Assembly (NCBI GenBank): GCA_045805565.1
Contig: JBJMKZ010000025.1
Coordinates: 124,001-188,000 of the forward strand
Length of the DNA stretch: 64,000 nucleotides
From: DATAEY01 sp045805565
GTDB lineage: Bacteria; Actinomycetota; Thermoleophilia; Solirubrobacterales; Solirubrobacteraceae
Direction: 5' to 3'
The position numbers were made by a program, and so were the translations under genes. The notes beneath the pieces were generated by a model, which saw only the letters and a program-made list of their open reading frames with translations, was not told where the DNA came from and ran no database searches. Positions 47,531 to 55,468 of this stretch are shown one piece after another (positions within the stretch are counted from its first letter, which is position 1; each line of letters starts with the position of its first letter).

Positions 47531-48060
47531 GCCGCCGCGAGCGCCCGGGATCGGCATAGGGGAAGCTCAAATCCGAGCGCCGGGCAATCGGGCGGGTCGA
47601 GCTCGTCGAGCTCGGGCGCCCGCACGAACCCCAGGCGTTGGTAGAGGCGGCACGCGGCTTCCATCGTGGGCCGGGTTCGGAGCACCACACGGCGGAAGTC
47701 GCCCGCCACCGCGACGGCCAGCGCTCTGCGCAGGAGGGCCTCGCCGATGCCGCGCCTTCGCGCATCGTCGGCGACCGCGAACAGGCGCAGCTCGGCGTCA
47801 CCCGGGCTGGCACGGCGGCCGCTACGGCCACTGGCCGGGCCGACGGTTACGGTCCCGACGATCGTCCTGTCCGGCGTGGCGGCCACGAGGACCAGGCCGC
47901 TGCGCGCCCGGTGGGTCGCGGTCCGCAGGTCGCGCCGCACGACCGGGACCAGCCGCGGCGTCCGGTAGACCCTCTCGACCAGGCCGTCGACCGCGTTGAG
48001 ATCGTCCTGTCGCGCGGCCTTGATCGCGACTCGCTTGCGGTGAAGATCGGTCTGCGCCAT
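47527..48060 (-). CDS. GNAT N-acetyltransferase coupled to the decarboxylase
   Basis: A 177-residue GNAT enzyme. The acetyl-CoA motif A is ELRLFAVADDARRRGIGEALLRRALAV, with R-R-x-G-I-G near residue 105. Motif B/V is CRLYQRLGFVRAPELDELDP near 148. VRRDLRTATHRARSGLVLVA near 44 is the N-terminal strand region. ATG at 48060 is preferred; an in-frame ATG at 48093 would add 11 basic residues. Its stop overlaps the next start (ATGA), so it is made together with the decarboxylase. Acetylation of the amine formed by that enzyme is an attractive inference, but an unrelated substrate cannot be excluded. Confidence 0.82.
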   Translation of the reverse strand: MAQTDLHRKRVAIKAARQDDLNAVDGLVERVYRTPRLVPVVRRDLRTATHRARSGLVLVAATPDRTIVGTVTVGPASGRSGRRASPGDAELRLFAVADDARRRGIGEALLRRALAVAVAGDFRRVVLRTRPTMEAACRLYQRLGFVRAPELDELDPPDCPALGFELPLCRSRALAAA

Positions 48061-48151
48061 TCCGATCGGTGGGCGTGACCGGCGAGGGAACATCGTTACG
48101 CCTCGATTCGCGGCCAGATCGACATAGACTTGCGCCACGGGAGGGCGACGA

Positions 48152-51100
48152 TTGGACGCAGCCGACACCGATGAGGTGGGGCTCGGCGCAAGCCGAGCCA
48201 CGGCCCCGCTGGTCGGCCGTGAGCGCGAGCTTGGCGAGCTGGAAGCCGCGCTGGCCGACGCTCACAGCCGCCACGGTCAGCTCTACCTCATGGTCGGCGA
48301 GCCCGGCATCGGGAAGACGCGACTGGCCGAAGCGGCGGCCGAGCGAGGCGCGGCCCAGGGGATGCTCGCGCTCTGGGGCCGAGCGTGGGACAGCGGCGGC
48401 GCACCCGCCTACTGGCCCTGGGTGCAGGTTCTGCGCAAGCTGGTCGCCACCCGCGACGCAGCTCGCCTGGAGACCGAGCTCGGGGGTGGCGCCAGCTGGC
48501 TGGTAGAGGTTATGCCCGAGCTGGGCGATCGTCTGCCCGGGATCGCGCCGCGGGTGTCCTCCGGCTCGGAAGAGGCGCGCTTCGCCTTCTTCGACGCGCT
48601 CGCGTCGTTTCTGCGCAACGCGGCTGACAGCAGCCCGCTCGTGATCGTCCTCGACGACCTTCACGCCGCCGACCCGGCGTCGCTGCTGCTGCTCGAGTTC
48701 GTGGCGCGGGGAACGTCGGAATCCCCGGTGCTGATCCTCGGGACGTACCAGCCAACCGCGGCTCGCCGACGGCCGGACGTCGAGAAGCTAATCGGCGCCC
48801 TGGCTCGCGACTGTCCGTCGCTGATCCTGCGCGGCTTCGACGAGCAAGATGTCGGGCGCCTGGTCGAGGACTGCACCGGGCAGCAATGGCCGCAGAACTT
48901 CCTGAAGGCGCTGCACGCCACGACGGAGGGAAACCCGTTCTTCACCGTCGAGGTCGCCCGGCTGATGAGCGCCGGGCCGGCACGCTCGGCTCCGGCTGAC
49001 TCCGACCGCCGCGCGGGGTTCCCCCTGCCGGACACGGTTCGAGACACGATCCGCCGGCGATTCGAGTCACTGCGGCGGGAAACGATCTCGCTACTCGAGG
49101 TTGCGGCGGTGATCGGCCGGGAGTTTCGCGTCTCGACGCTGCGGCGGGTGGCCGGGCAGCACGATGACCACATAGCGCTGTTGGACGAAGCCGTGTCCGC
49201 GGACCTCGTGACCGAGGTGACCGGATCGGTCGGACGCTTTCGCTTCAGGCACAGCCTGGTCAGGGAGACGCTGTATGCCGGCCTGGGAACCGCCCGGCGG
49301 ATCCAGCTGCACCGAGCCGTCGGCGAGGCGTTGGAGAGCCGCTACGGAGGCGCGCCCGAGCACCTGGTCGAGCTGGCGCACCACTTCGCCGAGGCGGCGC
49401 CGGAGGGCGACGCCTCCAAGGCGCTCGATTACGCCGTCAAGGCCGCGGAGGACGCGATGCGCCTGTTCGCATACGAGCAAGCGGCGACCCTCTACGAGCT
49501 GGCGCTGAGCACGAGCGACGCGCTCCCGCCGGAGCGCAAACGCGACGCGCAGCTCCTGCTGGCCCTGGGACAGGCGCGGGCGCGGGCGGACCACCTCGCG
49601 TCCCGCGACACCCTGATCGCCGCCGCCCAGGCCGCACGCGAGGTCGACGACCCGCGGCTCTTCGCCTCCGCGGGGCTCGCCATGCGCGCCTTTCCCCTCG
49701 GCAGCGGCGTGCTGGACGATCAGCCCAGCGGGTTGCTGAGCGAGGCGCTCGAGCGCCTCGACGAAGCCGACAGCCCGCTGCGCGCCGAGGTGCTGGCCCG
49801 CCTCGCGGTCTCGCTCTACTACTGGCCGGGGACCGAGCCGCGGCGGATGGCGCTCGCCGAGGAGGCGGTCGCGATGGCGCGCCGGCTCGACGATCCCGCG
49901 GCGCTGGCCCATGTCCTGAGCAATGCGCAACTGGCTACCTGGGGGCCGGATACCACCGAGCGTGACCTGACGTGGATGGAGGAGGTCCTGCGGTTGACCG
50001 ACCGGTTGGGCGACGACCAGCTCGAGTTGGCGGCGCGCAACCGGCAGATCGACTTCCTGGTCGAGCTCAATGACCTGCGCGCAGCGGAGAGGGCGCTCAG
50101 CGGACTGGCATTGACGGTCACCCGCAGCTCCGACCCGCGCACCGCGGCCTATGTCCGGCTGCACCGCGCCCGCCACGCCATCATCGAGGGTCGCTACGCG
50201 GACGCCGAGCGACTGAACGCCGAGGCCTCCGAAGACGGAAGTCGTCTGCGTGACCCCCTGCTCGTGGAGCTCGCGCGGGGACAGCGATTCTCCCTGCGCT
50301 GGGCGCAGGGACAGCTCGACCAATTCGAGGCCGCCACCCGCCAGGCCATCAGCACCGATGTGACGTCGGCCTGGCGGGCCGCACTGGCGCTCCTGTGCTG
50401 CGAGGTCGGTCACGAGGGCGAGGCCAGTCGCCACCTGGAGCGCCTGGCCGCCAATGACTTCCGCGACCTTCCGCGCTACAACGGATGGCTGGCGACGATG
50501 GGGCTGCTGTCGGAGGTCTGCGTTCGGCTTGGGGACCGGGGTCGGGGGCAGACGATCTACGAGCTGCTCGTCCCGTTCGCGGCGCGAAACGTCATCACCC
50601 CGCAGGCGGCGTTCGCCGGCCCGGTCGCCCGCTTCCTGGGCATCCTGGCCGGTGCCCAGGGGGAGTGGGAGCTCGCCGCCACCCACCTCGCGGAGGCGCG
50701 CGAGGCGGCTGCCCGCATGGGCTCGCCCCCGACGCTCATGCGCGTCGATCTCGACGAGGCGCAGCTCCTGATCGCGCGCGCCCGCCCCGGCGATCGGGAG
50801 CGCGCCTTCGAGCTGGTCGATCAGGCCACGTCGATCGCCCAGGAGTTGCGGACGGAGCGGATCGCCGAGCAAGTGGAGCGGTGGCGCGCCGCGATCGGCG
50901 CAACCGCCCGGCCCAAACCCGCCGCGGCGGAGGTCGCGGCGCCCGCATCCCTGCGCCGGGAGGGCGACGTGTGGGCGTTCGAGTTCGACGGGCGATCGGT
51001 GCGGGTCCGGGACAGCAAGGGCGTTCGATGCCTCGCCGTCCTGCTCGCCAACCCCGGCACCGAGATCCATGCGGTGGAGCTGGCCGGGCCGGGGGCGGCC

Positions 51101-51541
51101 CGCGAGCCCGCCGGCGCAGGACGCGCCGGCGCCGGCGAGCCCGGATTGACCCCGTCGACCACCGACGACGCGGGACCGCTGCTCGACGCGGAGGCCAAGG
51201 CGGCCTATCGCCGGCGCCTGGAGGAGCTGCGCGAGGACCTCGAGGAGGCCGAGTCGTTCAACGATCCCGAGCGGGCGGCGAAAGCTCGCGAGGAGATGGA
51301 CTTCCTGGCCAGCGAGCTGGCCGGAGCGGTCGGCCTGGGTGGACGCGACCGCAAGGCGGCGTCGAACACCGAGCGCGCCCGAATCAGCGTGACCAAGGCC
51401 ATTCGCGCGACTATCAAGCGTCTCGGCAAGCACGACGCGGTGCTCGGGCGCGAGCTGGAGGCGACGATCCGGACCGGCACCTTCTGCATGTACGAGCCCG
51501 ATCCGCGCCGGCCGCTGGCCTGGCGACTGGAGGTGGGCTGA
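48152..51541 (+). CDS. Large AAA/STAND ATPase regulator without HTH
   Basis: An 1129-residue protein. The AAA_16-type module has LVGRERELGELEAAL (residue 20) and Walker A GEPGIGKT (49-56). Walker B is VIVLDDLHAADPASLLLLEF near 164. FRHSLVRETLYAGL near 356 closes the winged-helix part. Residues ~400-925 are a TPR-like helical array. The last ~170 residues form a separate conserved-looking domain: DVWAFEFDGRSVRVRDSKGV near 938, DAGPLLDAEAKAAYRRRLEE near 1011, and ERARISVTKAIRATIKRLGK near 1074, then TGTFCMYEPDPRRPLAWRL. That part may be a winged-helix or oligomerisation domain instead of a LuxR HTH. TTG start with GGGAGGG about 6 nt upstream. Divergent from the GNAT/decarboxylase pair. Confidence 0.82.
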   Translation: MDAADTDEVGLGASRATAPLVGRERELGELEAALADAHSRHGQLYLMVGEPGIGKTRLAEAAAERGAAQGMLALWGRAWDSGGAPAYWPWVQVLRKLVATRDAARLETELGGGASWLVEVMPELGDRLPGIAPRVSSGSEEARFAFFDALASFLRNAADSSPLVIVLDDLHAADPASLLLLEFVARGTSESPVLILGTYQPTAARRRPDVEKLIGALARDCPSLILRGFDEQDVGRLVEDCTGQQWPQNFLKALHATTEGNPFFTVEVARLMSAGPARSAPADSDRRAGFPLPDTVRDTIRRRFESLRRETISLLEVAAVIGREFRVSTLRRVAGQHDDHIALLDEAVSADLVTEVTGSVGRFRFRHSLVRETLYAGLGTARRIQLHRAVGEALESRYGGAPEHLVELAHHFAEAAPEGDASKALDYAVKAAEDAMRLFAYEQAATLYELALSTSDALPPERKRDAQLLLALGQARARADHLASRDTLIAAAQAAREVDDPRLFASAGLAMRAFPLGSGVLDDQPSGLLSEALERLDEADSPLRAEVLARLAVSLYYWPGTEPRRMALAEEAVAMARRLDDPAALAHVLSNAQLATWGPDTTERDLTWMEEVLRLTDRLGDDQLELAARNRQIDFLVELNDLRAAERALSGLALTVTRSSDPRTAAYVRLHRARHAIIEGRYADAERLNAEASEDGSRLRDPLLVELARGQRFSLRWAQGQLDQFEAATRQAISTDVTSAWRAALALLCCEVGHEGEASRHLERLAANDFRDLPRYNGWLATMGLLSEVCVRLGDRGRGQTIYELLVPFAARNVITPQAAFAGPVARFLGILAGAQGEWELAATHLAEAREAAARMGSPPTLMRVDLDEAQLLIARARPGDRERAFELVDQATSIAQELRTERIAEQVERWRAAIGATARPKPAAAEVAAPASLRREGDVWAFEFDGRSVRVRDSKGVRCLAVLLANPGTEIHAVELAGPGAAREPAGAGRAGAGEPGLTPSTTDDAGPLLDAEAKAAYRRRLEELREDLEEAESFNDPERAAKAREEMDFLASELAGAVGLGGRDRKAASNTERARISVTKAIRATIKRLGKHDAVLGRELEATIRTGTFCMYEPDPRRPLAWRLEVG

Positions 51542-51542
51542 C

Positions 51543-51570
51543 CGGTCGCCGGCACGCGAGCCGGCGACCG
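51543..51570. terminator. Perfect 11-bp hairpin between convergent genes
   Basis: CGGTCGCCGGC (51543-51553) and GCCGGCGACCG (51560-51570) pair perfectly around a 6-nt loop. It starts immediately after the stop of the AAA gene and faces the convergent flavoprotein gene. There is no U-tract. It is the strongest stem seen between convergent genes here. Confidence 0.6.
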
Positions 51571-51581
51571 ACGGTGAGCAT

Positions 51582-53117
51582 TCAGAGCCTTCGGCGCAGG
51601 CTCAGCCGGGAGCGGTCCTCAAGGATGGCCCGAGCCGCTCCCGCCCCGCACGTACCGTGCACGCCGCCTCCGGGATGGACGGACGAGCTCGCGACGTAGA
51701 GCCCGCGCAGCGGGGTTCGATAGCGCAGCAGGCTGGGCGCCGGCCGGAAGACCAACTGCTGGTCGATCTCGTAGCTGCCGCCGCCGAGGTCACCGCCGAC
51801 CATGCTCGGATTCTCGCGCTCGAGTCGCTCGGGGGAACGCGCGGCCCGCCCGATGATGAGGTCGCGAAAGCCGGGCGCGAAGCGCTCGATGCGGGCCTCG
51901 ACCGCGTCGGCCATGGCGTCGGCGTCGACATCCGGTCGCTGGGGCACGCGAGCGTACGCGTAGAGCGTGTGCCTGCCGGGCGGCGCCCGTCCGGGGTCGT
52001 GGAGCGACTGCTGGCCGACGACCACGGTGGGCTCGCGCGGCATGCGACCCAGACCGGCCTCGTATGCGGCGCGGAACTGCGACTCGAGGGTGTCCGCGAC
52101 ATGCACCACGCCGGCCTGCCGCGCCTCGCCGCTCTCCCATGGCACGGGGCCGGCGAGGGCGAGGTCCAGCTTGAACGTCCCCAGCCCGTAGCGCCATCGA
52201 CGTAGCCGGCGCATGAGGCGGCGCGGCAGAGCGTCCTCCGGGAGCATCGCGGCGAGCGGTCGGGCGGTGACGGTGGCGACCACCGCGTCGGCGGAGATCT
52301 CCTCACCGGAGGTGAGCGCGACGCCCGAGGCCCGCCCGCGGTGGACGAGGATGCGAGCGACGGACGCGTCGCAGCGAAGCCGGCCCCCCAACCCGGTGAG
52401 CCGCTCGACCAGGGCGTCGCTGATCCGCCCCGCCCCGCCGCGCGGGAACGGCCAGCCGACCAGGTGGCCGAGGAAGCCCAGACCGAACGCGAAGCCCGCC
52501 CCCACCGCGGAGCCCGGGGTCAGATCCGAGTGCAGCGCCGATCCCGACAGCCACGCCGCCGCGCGCCGGTCGCCCAGGAGATCGAGCCCGAACGTGGCCG
52601 CCGAGCTCACCATGCCCCGGCCCAGATCGACCGCGTCGAGGCGCAGCGCGCGCAGCAGGTGCAGCCCGGCGCCGAGCGGTGGGAAGCGGCCGAGGATGGC
52701 GGCCACCAGGGCATCGCGGTGCGGCAGCAGCCGCGCCACGAAGCTGCGCCAGGCGGCGCCCGCTCCCGGCGAGCCCGAGTCGAGGCTGTCGGCGGTGGCG
52801 TCGAGGTCGCGGTGAAGCGCGATCGCGCCACCCTCCAGGAACGGGTGGGCCATCGCGATCGGCGGGCTCTCCCACTCGATGCCGAGGCCGGTGAGCGGCA
52901 GATCGCGGAAGGCGGGCGAGGCCAGCGTGAGCGGGAAGAAGCCAGCCCCCAGGTCGTGGACGAAGCCCGGCAGGGTCTCCTGCGAAGAGCGCACGTGACC
53001 GCCAGGCTGCGCATCGCGTTCGAGCACGGTGACGTCGAGGCCGGCGCGGGCGAGCCGGATGGCGCAGACCAGGCCGTTGTGGCCGGCCCCGATGATCGTC
53101 ACCCGGGCCGTTCTCAT
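51582..53117 (-). CDS. Phytoene-desaturase-like NAD(P)/FAD oxidoreductase (PYROXD2 type)
   Basis: A 511-residue flavoprotein. The FAD dinucleotide site is VTIIGAGHNGLVCAIRLARA (residues 6-25), followed by VTVLERDAQPGGHVRSSQ. HDLGAGFFPLTLASPAFRDL near 54 is typical of the PYROXD2/phytoene-desaturase-like group. WPFPRGGAGRISDALVERL near 223 and the C-terminal GLYVASSSVHPGGGVHGTCGA near 475 complete the FAD contacts. It could oxidise a carotenoid, sterol or other hydrophobic substrate; no other carotenoid genes are in the window. ATG at 53117. It is 85 nt downstream of a serine hydrolase on the same strand. Confidence 0.85.
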   Translation of the reverse strand: MRTARVTIIGAGHNGLVCAIRLARAGLDVTVLERDAQPGGHVRSSQETLPGFVHDLGAGFFPLTLASPAFRDLPLTGLGIEWESPPIAMAHPFLEGGAIALHRDLDATADSLDSGSPGAGAAWRSFVARLLPHRDALVAAILGRFPPLGAGLHLLRALRLDAVDLGRGMVSSAATFGLDLLGDRRAAAWLSGSALHSDLTPGSAVGAGFAFGLGFLGHLVGWPFPRGGAGRISDALVERLTGLGGRLRCDASVARILVHRGRASGVALTSGEEISADAVVATVTARPLAAMLPEDALPRRLMRRLRRWRYGLGTFKLDLALAGPVPWESGEARQAGVVHVADTLESQFRAAYEAGLGRMPREPTVVVGQQSLHDPGRAPPGRHTLYAYARVPQRPDVDADAMADAVEARIERFAPGFRDLIIGRAARSPERLERENPSMVGGDLGGGSYEIDQQLVFRPAPSLLRYRTPLRGLYVASSSVHPGGGVHGTCGAGAARAILEDRSRLSLRRRL

Positions 53118-53202
53118 CGGACCGCTGCTCCGGTTACGCCGCCACCCACCTCGGAGCCCTCACGTCGGGACAGGGCTGCGTCCAGCAGTACGGCCCGGAC
53201 AC

Positions 53203-54522
53203 TCAGCCTCGCGGTGAGACCTTCGGCGCCTCGGCCCCGATCCGCCGCATGACGCTCCAGAGGTCCGGCAGCTGCGGATAGAAGATGGGCTTGCCGCTCG
53301 TGAGCAGGGCGCCCGCCAGAGCACGTTCGGGATCCGCCCACCCGATCATGTTGGTGAAGCCCAGGTGGCCGAAGGCGTGCTCGGTGTCGGGACCATAGAG
53401 GCTCAGCACCTTGGCCCCCAGCATGAAGCCCAGGGCGTAACGCGTGGGAAACCCGAGCGTGAAGTCGATCTCGCGATAGGAGTGCTCGGTGAGGGCGCGG
53501 CGGATCGTGCGCGGCTCGACCATCCGCACGCCGTCGAGCTCGCCACCGCGGCGCAGCAGCTCGAAGAAGCGCGAGAACTCGGGCGCCGAGGTGACGACAT
53601 TGCCGGACGGCACGACGCCCGTGAGGAACCTGGGATCGTTGCCGACCTCGATCACGCGACCCACGGGGAGGCCGAGGGCGCGCTCGAGCAGCGTCGAGAT
53701 GGGCGGCAGCACCGGCGCGCCGGTCGGATAGTCGCGTGCCACGAGGTCGAGATCCTCAGGAGAGACCCCGTAGGAGCAGTGTTCGAAACCGAGCGGCCGC
53801 AGGATCTCGTTCTCGAGCACGCTGCGGATGTCTCTCCCCGTGATCCGCTCGACGATCTCGGCGAGGATGAACCCGCCGGAGACCGCGTGGTAGGCGAGCG
53901 CCCTTCCCGGCCGCCTGGAGGGCTCGGCATCGCAGAGGACGCGAAGCAGCAGCTCGCGGTCATCGACGTTGGCGGGGTCGAGCACCTCACCGGGCAGGTT
54001 GGGGACACCGGCGCGATGCGAGAGGACGTGGGCGATGGTGATCGCGTCCTTACCGTGCTTCGCGTACTCGGGGATGTAGTCGCTGACTCGATCGCCGATG
54101 TGCAGCTCCCCCACCTCGTCTAGCAGATGGACCACCATCGCCGTGACCGCCTTGGAGGCTGAGTAGACGCAGAACAGGGTGTCTGGGGTGGCGGGGACAC
54201 GCGGCGCATCCTCGGGCTCACCGGGGCCGACGCCGCGCGCATGCCCGATCGCCCGGTTGAGCACCACCGCGCCGTCCCGGCGCAGGCACAGGGTGATGGC
54301 GGGGTGCACGCCGCTGCGGTACAGGCGGGTCACCGACTCCCAGATCCGCTCGATCCCTTCGCGGGTCATTCCGCCCTCGCGGGGCGCCGCCTCCTCCCCG
54401 GCGAGCGTCACCTCGTCGAGATCGCGCGGGACGTCGATCCGCCGCAGTGGATCGGGCACGAGGGGCAGGCGCGGCACGGGGACGCGCGGCACGGGCAGGC
54501 GCGGTGCGGGGAGGCGCGGCAC
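53203..54522 (-). CDS. Beta-lactamase-family serine hydrolase with an N-terminal PRLPx repeat
   Basis: A 439-residue serine beta-lactamase/esterase-type hydrolase. The S-x-x-K motif is FCVYSASKAVTAMVVHLL near residue 110, with SASK. The Tyr motif is ALAYHAVSGGFILAEIVERI near 182. HAFGHLGFTNMIGWAD near 390 supplies the H-x-G motif. LPLVPDPLRRIDVPRDLDEV near 20 is a recurrent N-terminal extension of mycobacterial-type homologues. Before it, an imperfect pentapeptide (PRLPA-PRLPV-PRVPV-PRLPL) is encoded by a 15-nt tandem repeat. The GTG at 54522 is chosen at the repeat; an ATG at 54627 is an alternative. Likely a lipid esterase or peptidase, not an antibiotic-resistance enzyme. Confidence 0.8.
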   Translation of the reverse strand: MPRLPAPRLPVPRVPVPRLPLVPDPLRRIDVPRDLDEVTLAGEEAAPREGGMTREGIERIWESVTRLYRSGVHPAITLCLRRDGAVVLNRAIGHARGVGPGEPEDAPRVPATPDTLFCVYSASKAVTAMVVHLLDEVGELHIGDRVSDYIPEYAKHGKDAITIAHVLSHRAGVPNLPGEVLDPANVDDRELLLRVLCDAEPSRRPGRALAYHAVSGGFILAEIVERITGRDIRSVLENEILRPLGFEHCSYGVSPEDLDLVARDYPTGAPVLPPISTLLERALGLPVGRVIEVGNDPRFLTGVVPSGNVVTSAPEFSRFFELLRRGGELDGVRMVEPRTIRRALTEHSYREIDFTLGFPTRYALGFMLGAKVLSLYGPDTEHAFGHLGFTNMIGWADPERALAGALLTSGKPIFYPQLPDLWSVMRRIGAEAPKVSPRG

Positions 54523-54523
54523 G
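54464..54523. repeat. Four tandem imperfect 15-nt repeats
   Basis: Units at 54464-54478, 54479-54493, 54494-54508 and 54509-54523 share the pattern GG(C/G)A(G/C)GCGCGG(C/T)(A/G)CG. They encode the PRLPx pentapeptides at the start of the serine hydrolase. Confidence 0.8.
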
Positions 54524-54672
54524 GACGCGGACGCTACCCGTCCCGCCGCGTCCGTGAGATCACCTCGACCGGGGGAGCAGTACCCGGCCTGCGAACCGGT
54601 GGAGCGCGAGCGACTTGGCGGATCCATCCCCGCGCCGGTTTTCCGGCGGGCCATCCGGGTACCCGGCTGGAC

Positions 54673-54915
54673 GTGGCGACCGAGCCCTTGGGGCGAAACT
54701 CCGACCGGCTGCGCACTCTGGGTCTGCGGTTTCTCGGCCTCGCCGTCGGCCTGGGCGTCATCGGCGCGATCCTGATCCTGCTCGGCGCCGGGGTCCTCGA
54801 TGTGCTGGGCACCGTCGTCGCGGTGGTGGCGTCGGTGGCGCTGGTGGTGGGCGTCGGCCTGCTGCTGTCCAGCCTGGTGGGCGGCCGGATGGCGAAGGGC
54901 AAGCCGTTCGCCTAG
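54673..54915 (+). CDS. Small two-helix membrane protein (80 aa)
   Basis: An 80-residue protein from the GTG at 54673. A soluble N-terminal segment (ATEPLGRNSDRLRTLGLRFL) is followed by two membrane helices: GLAVGLGVIGAILILLGAGV near 20, and TVVAVVASVALVVGVGLLLS near 46. It ends RMAKGKPFA. The longer upstream part of the frame is antisense to the serine hydrolase and not credible. Its last bases overlap the convergent lipoprotein gene stop by 4 bp. Function unknown. Confidence 0.55.
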   Translation: MATEPLGRNSDRLRTLGLRFLGLAVGLGVIGAILILLGAGVLDVLGTVVAVVASVALVVGVGLLLSSLVGGRMAKGKPFA

Positions 54916-55442
54916 CGGCCGAGCCGCCACCGGCCCGGTCTGGTCTTGGCCTCCGGATCCAGGCGGAAGCCGAAGCTCCTCAGCCGGGCGGTGCGCCCGA
55001 CCTCGAAGGGGATGCATCCCCGCTGCCGCGCTCCTGGCTCCAGGACCACCGCCCCCGCGAAGCCGCCGCCGCACACGCCGCTGGTGACGAACGCCAGCTG
55101 AGGCTCCTCCCCTCCGGTGGTGGATATCGCCCCTCCGCTGGCCGGGGCCTCCTGGAGGGTCACGCCGCCCAGGTTTCGCAGCACCAGCTCGATGCCCACC
55201 CGGCGCAAGCCCGGGCTCGCGGGATCCCGGACGTCGCGGAGGGGATCGATCACCCGCGCAAGCGTGACCTCGACTCGCTCACCTCGCTCGCCACGAAGCG
55301 TGATGGAGTCGCCCACCCCGGGTGGCCCGGCCGGCTCCCCACAGCCCCACGCCGCGGCGATCAGCGCGACCGCCACCGTGGCCACCGGCGCTGCTGTGAC
55401 GCGGCGGCCCCGGGGAAGCGCGTGGTGCCGCCGGCGCGTCAT
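54912..55442 (-). CDS. Lipoprotein, DUF4352-like
   Basis: A 176-residue exported lipoprotein. After a basic N-terminus (TRRRHHALPRGRR) a hydrophobic stretch leads to the lipobox IAAAWGC near residue 34. The mature domain has GDSITLRGERGERVEVTLAR near 44, VGIELVLRNLGGVTLQEAP near 81 and VVLEPGARQRGCIPFEVGR near 130. This resembles DUF4352/telomeric-repeat-like immunoglobulin-fold lipoproteins that use G-x-x-x-x-G-x-x-x-F signatures. ATG at 55442. It lies 26 nt after the hydrolase ORF on the same strand, so it is probably co-transcribed. Function unknown. Confidence 0.72.
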   Translation of the reverse strand: MTRRRHHALPRGRRVTAAPVATVAVALIAAAWGCGEPAGPPGVGDSITLRGERGERVEVTLARVIDPLRDVRDPASPGLRRVGIELVLRNLGGVTLQEAPASGGAISTTGGEEPQLAFVTSGVCGGGFAGAVVLEPGARQRGCIPFEVGRTARLRSFGFRLDPEAKTRPGRWRLGR

Positions 55443-55468
55443 GCCCGCTGCCGGCCAACCGCCCCGGC

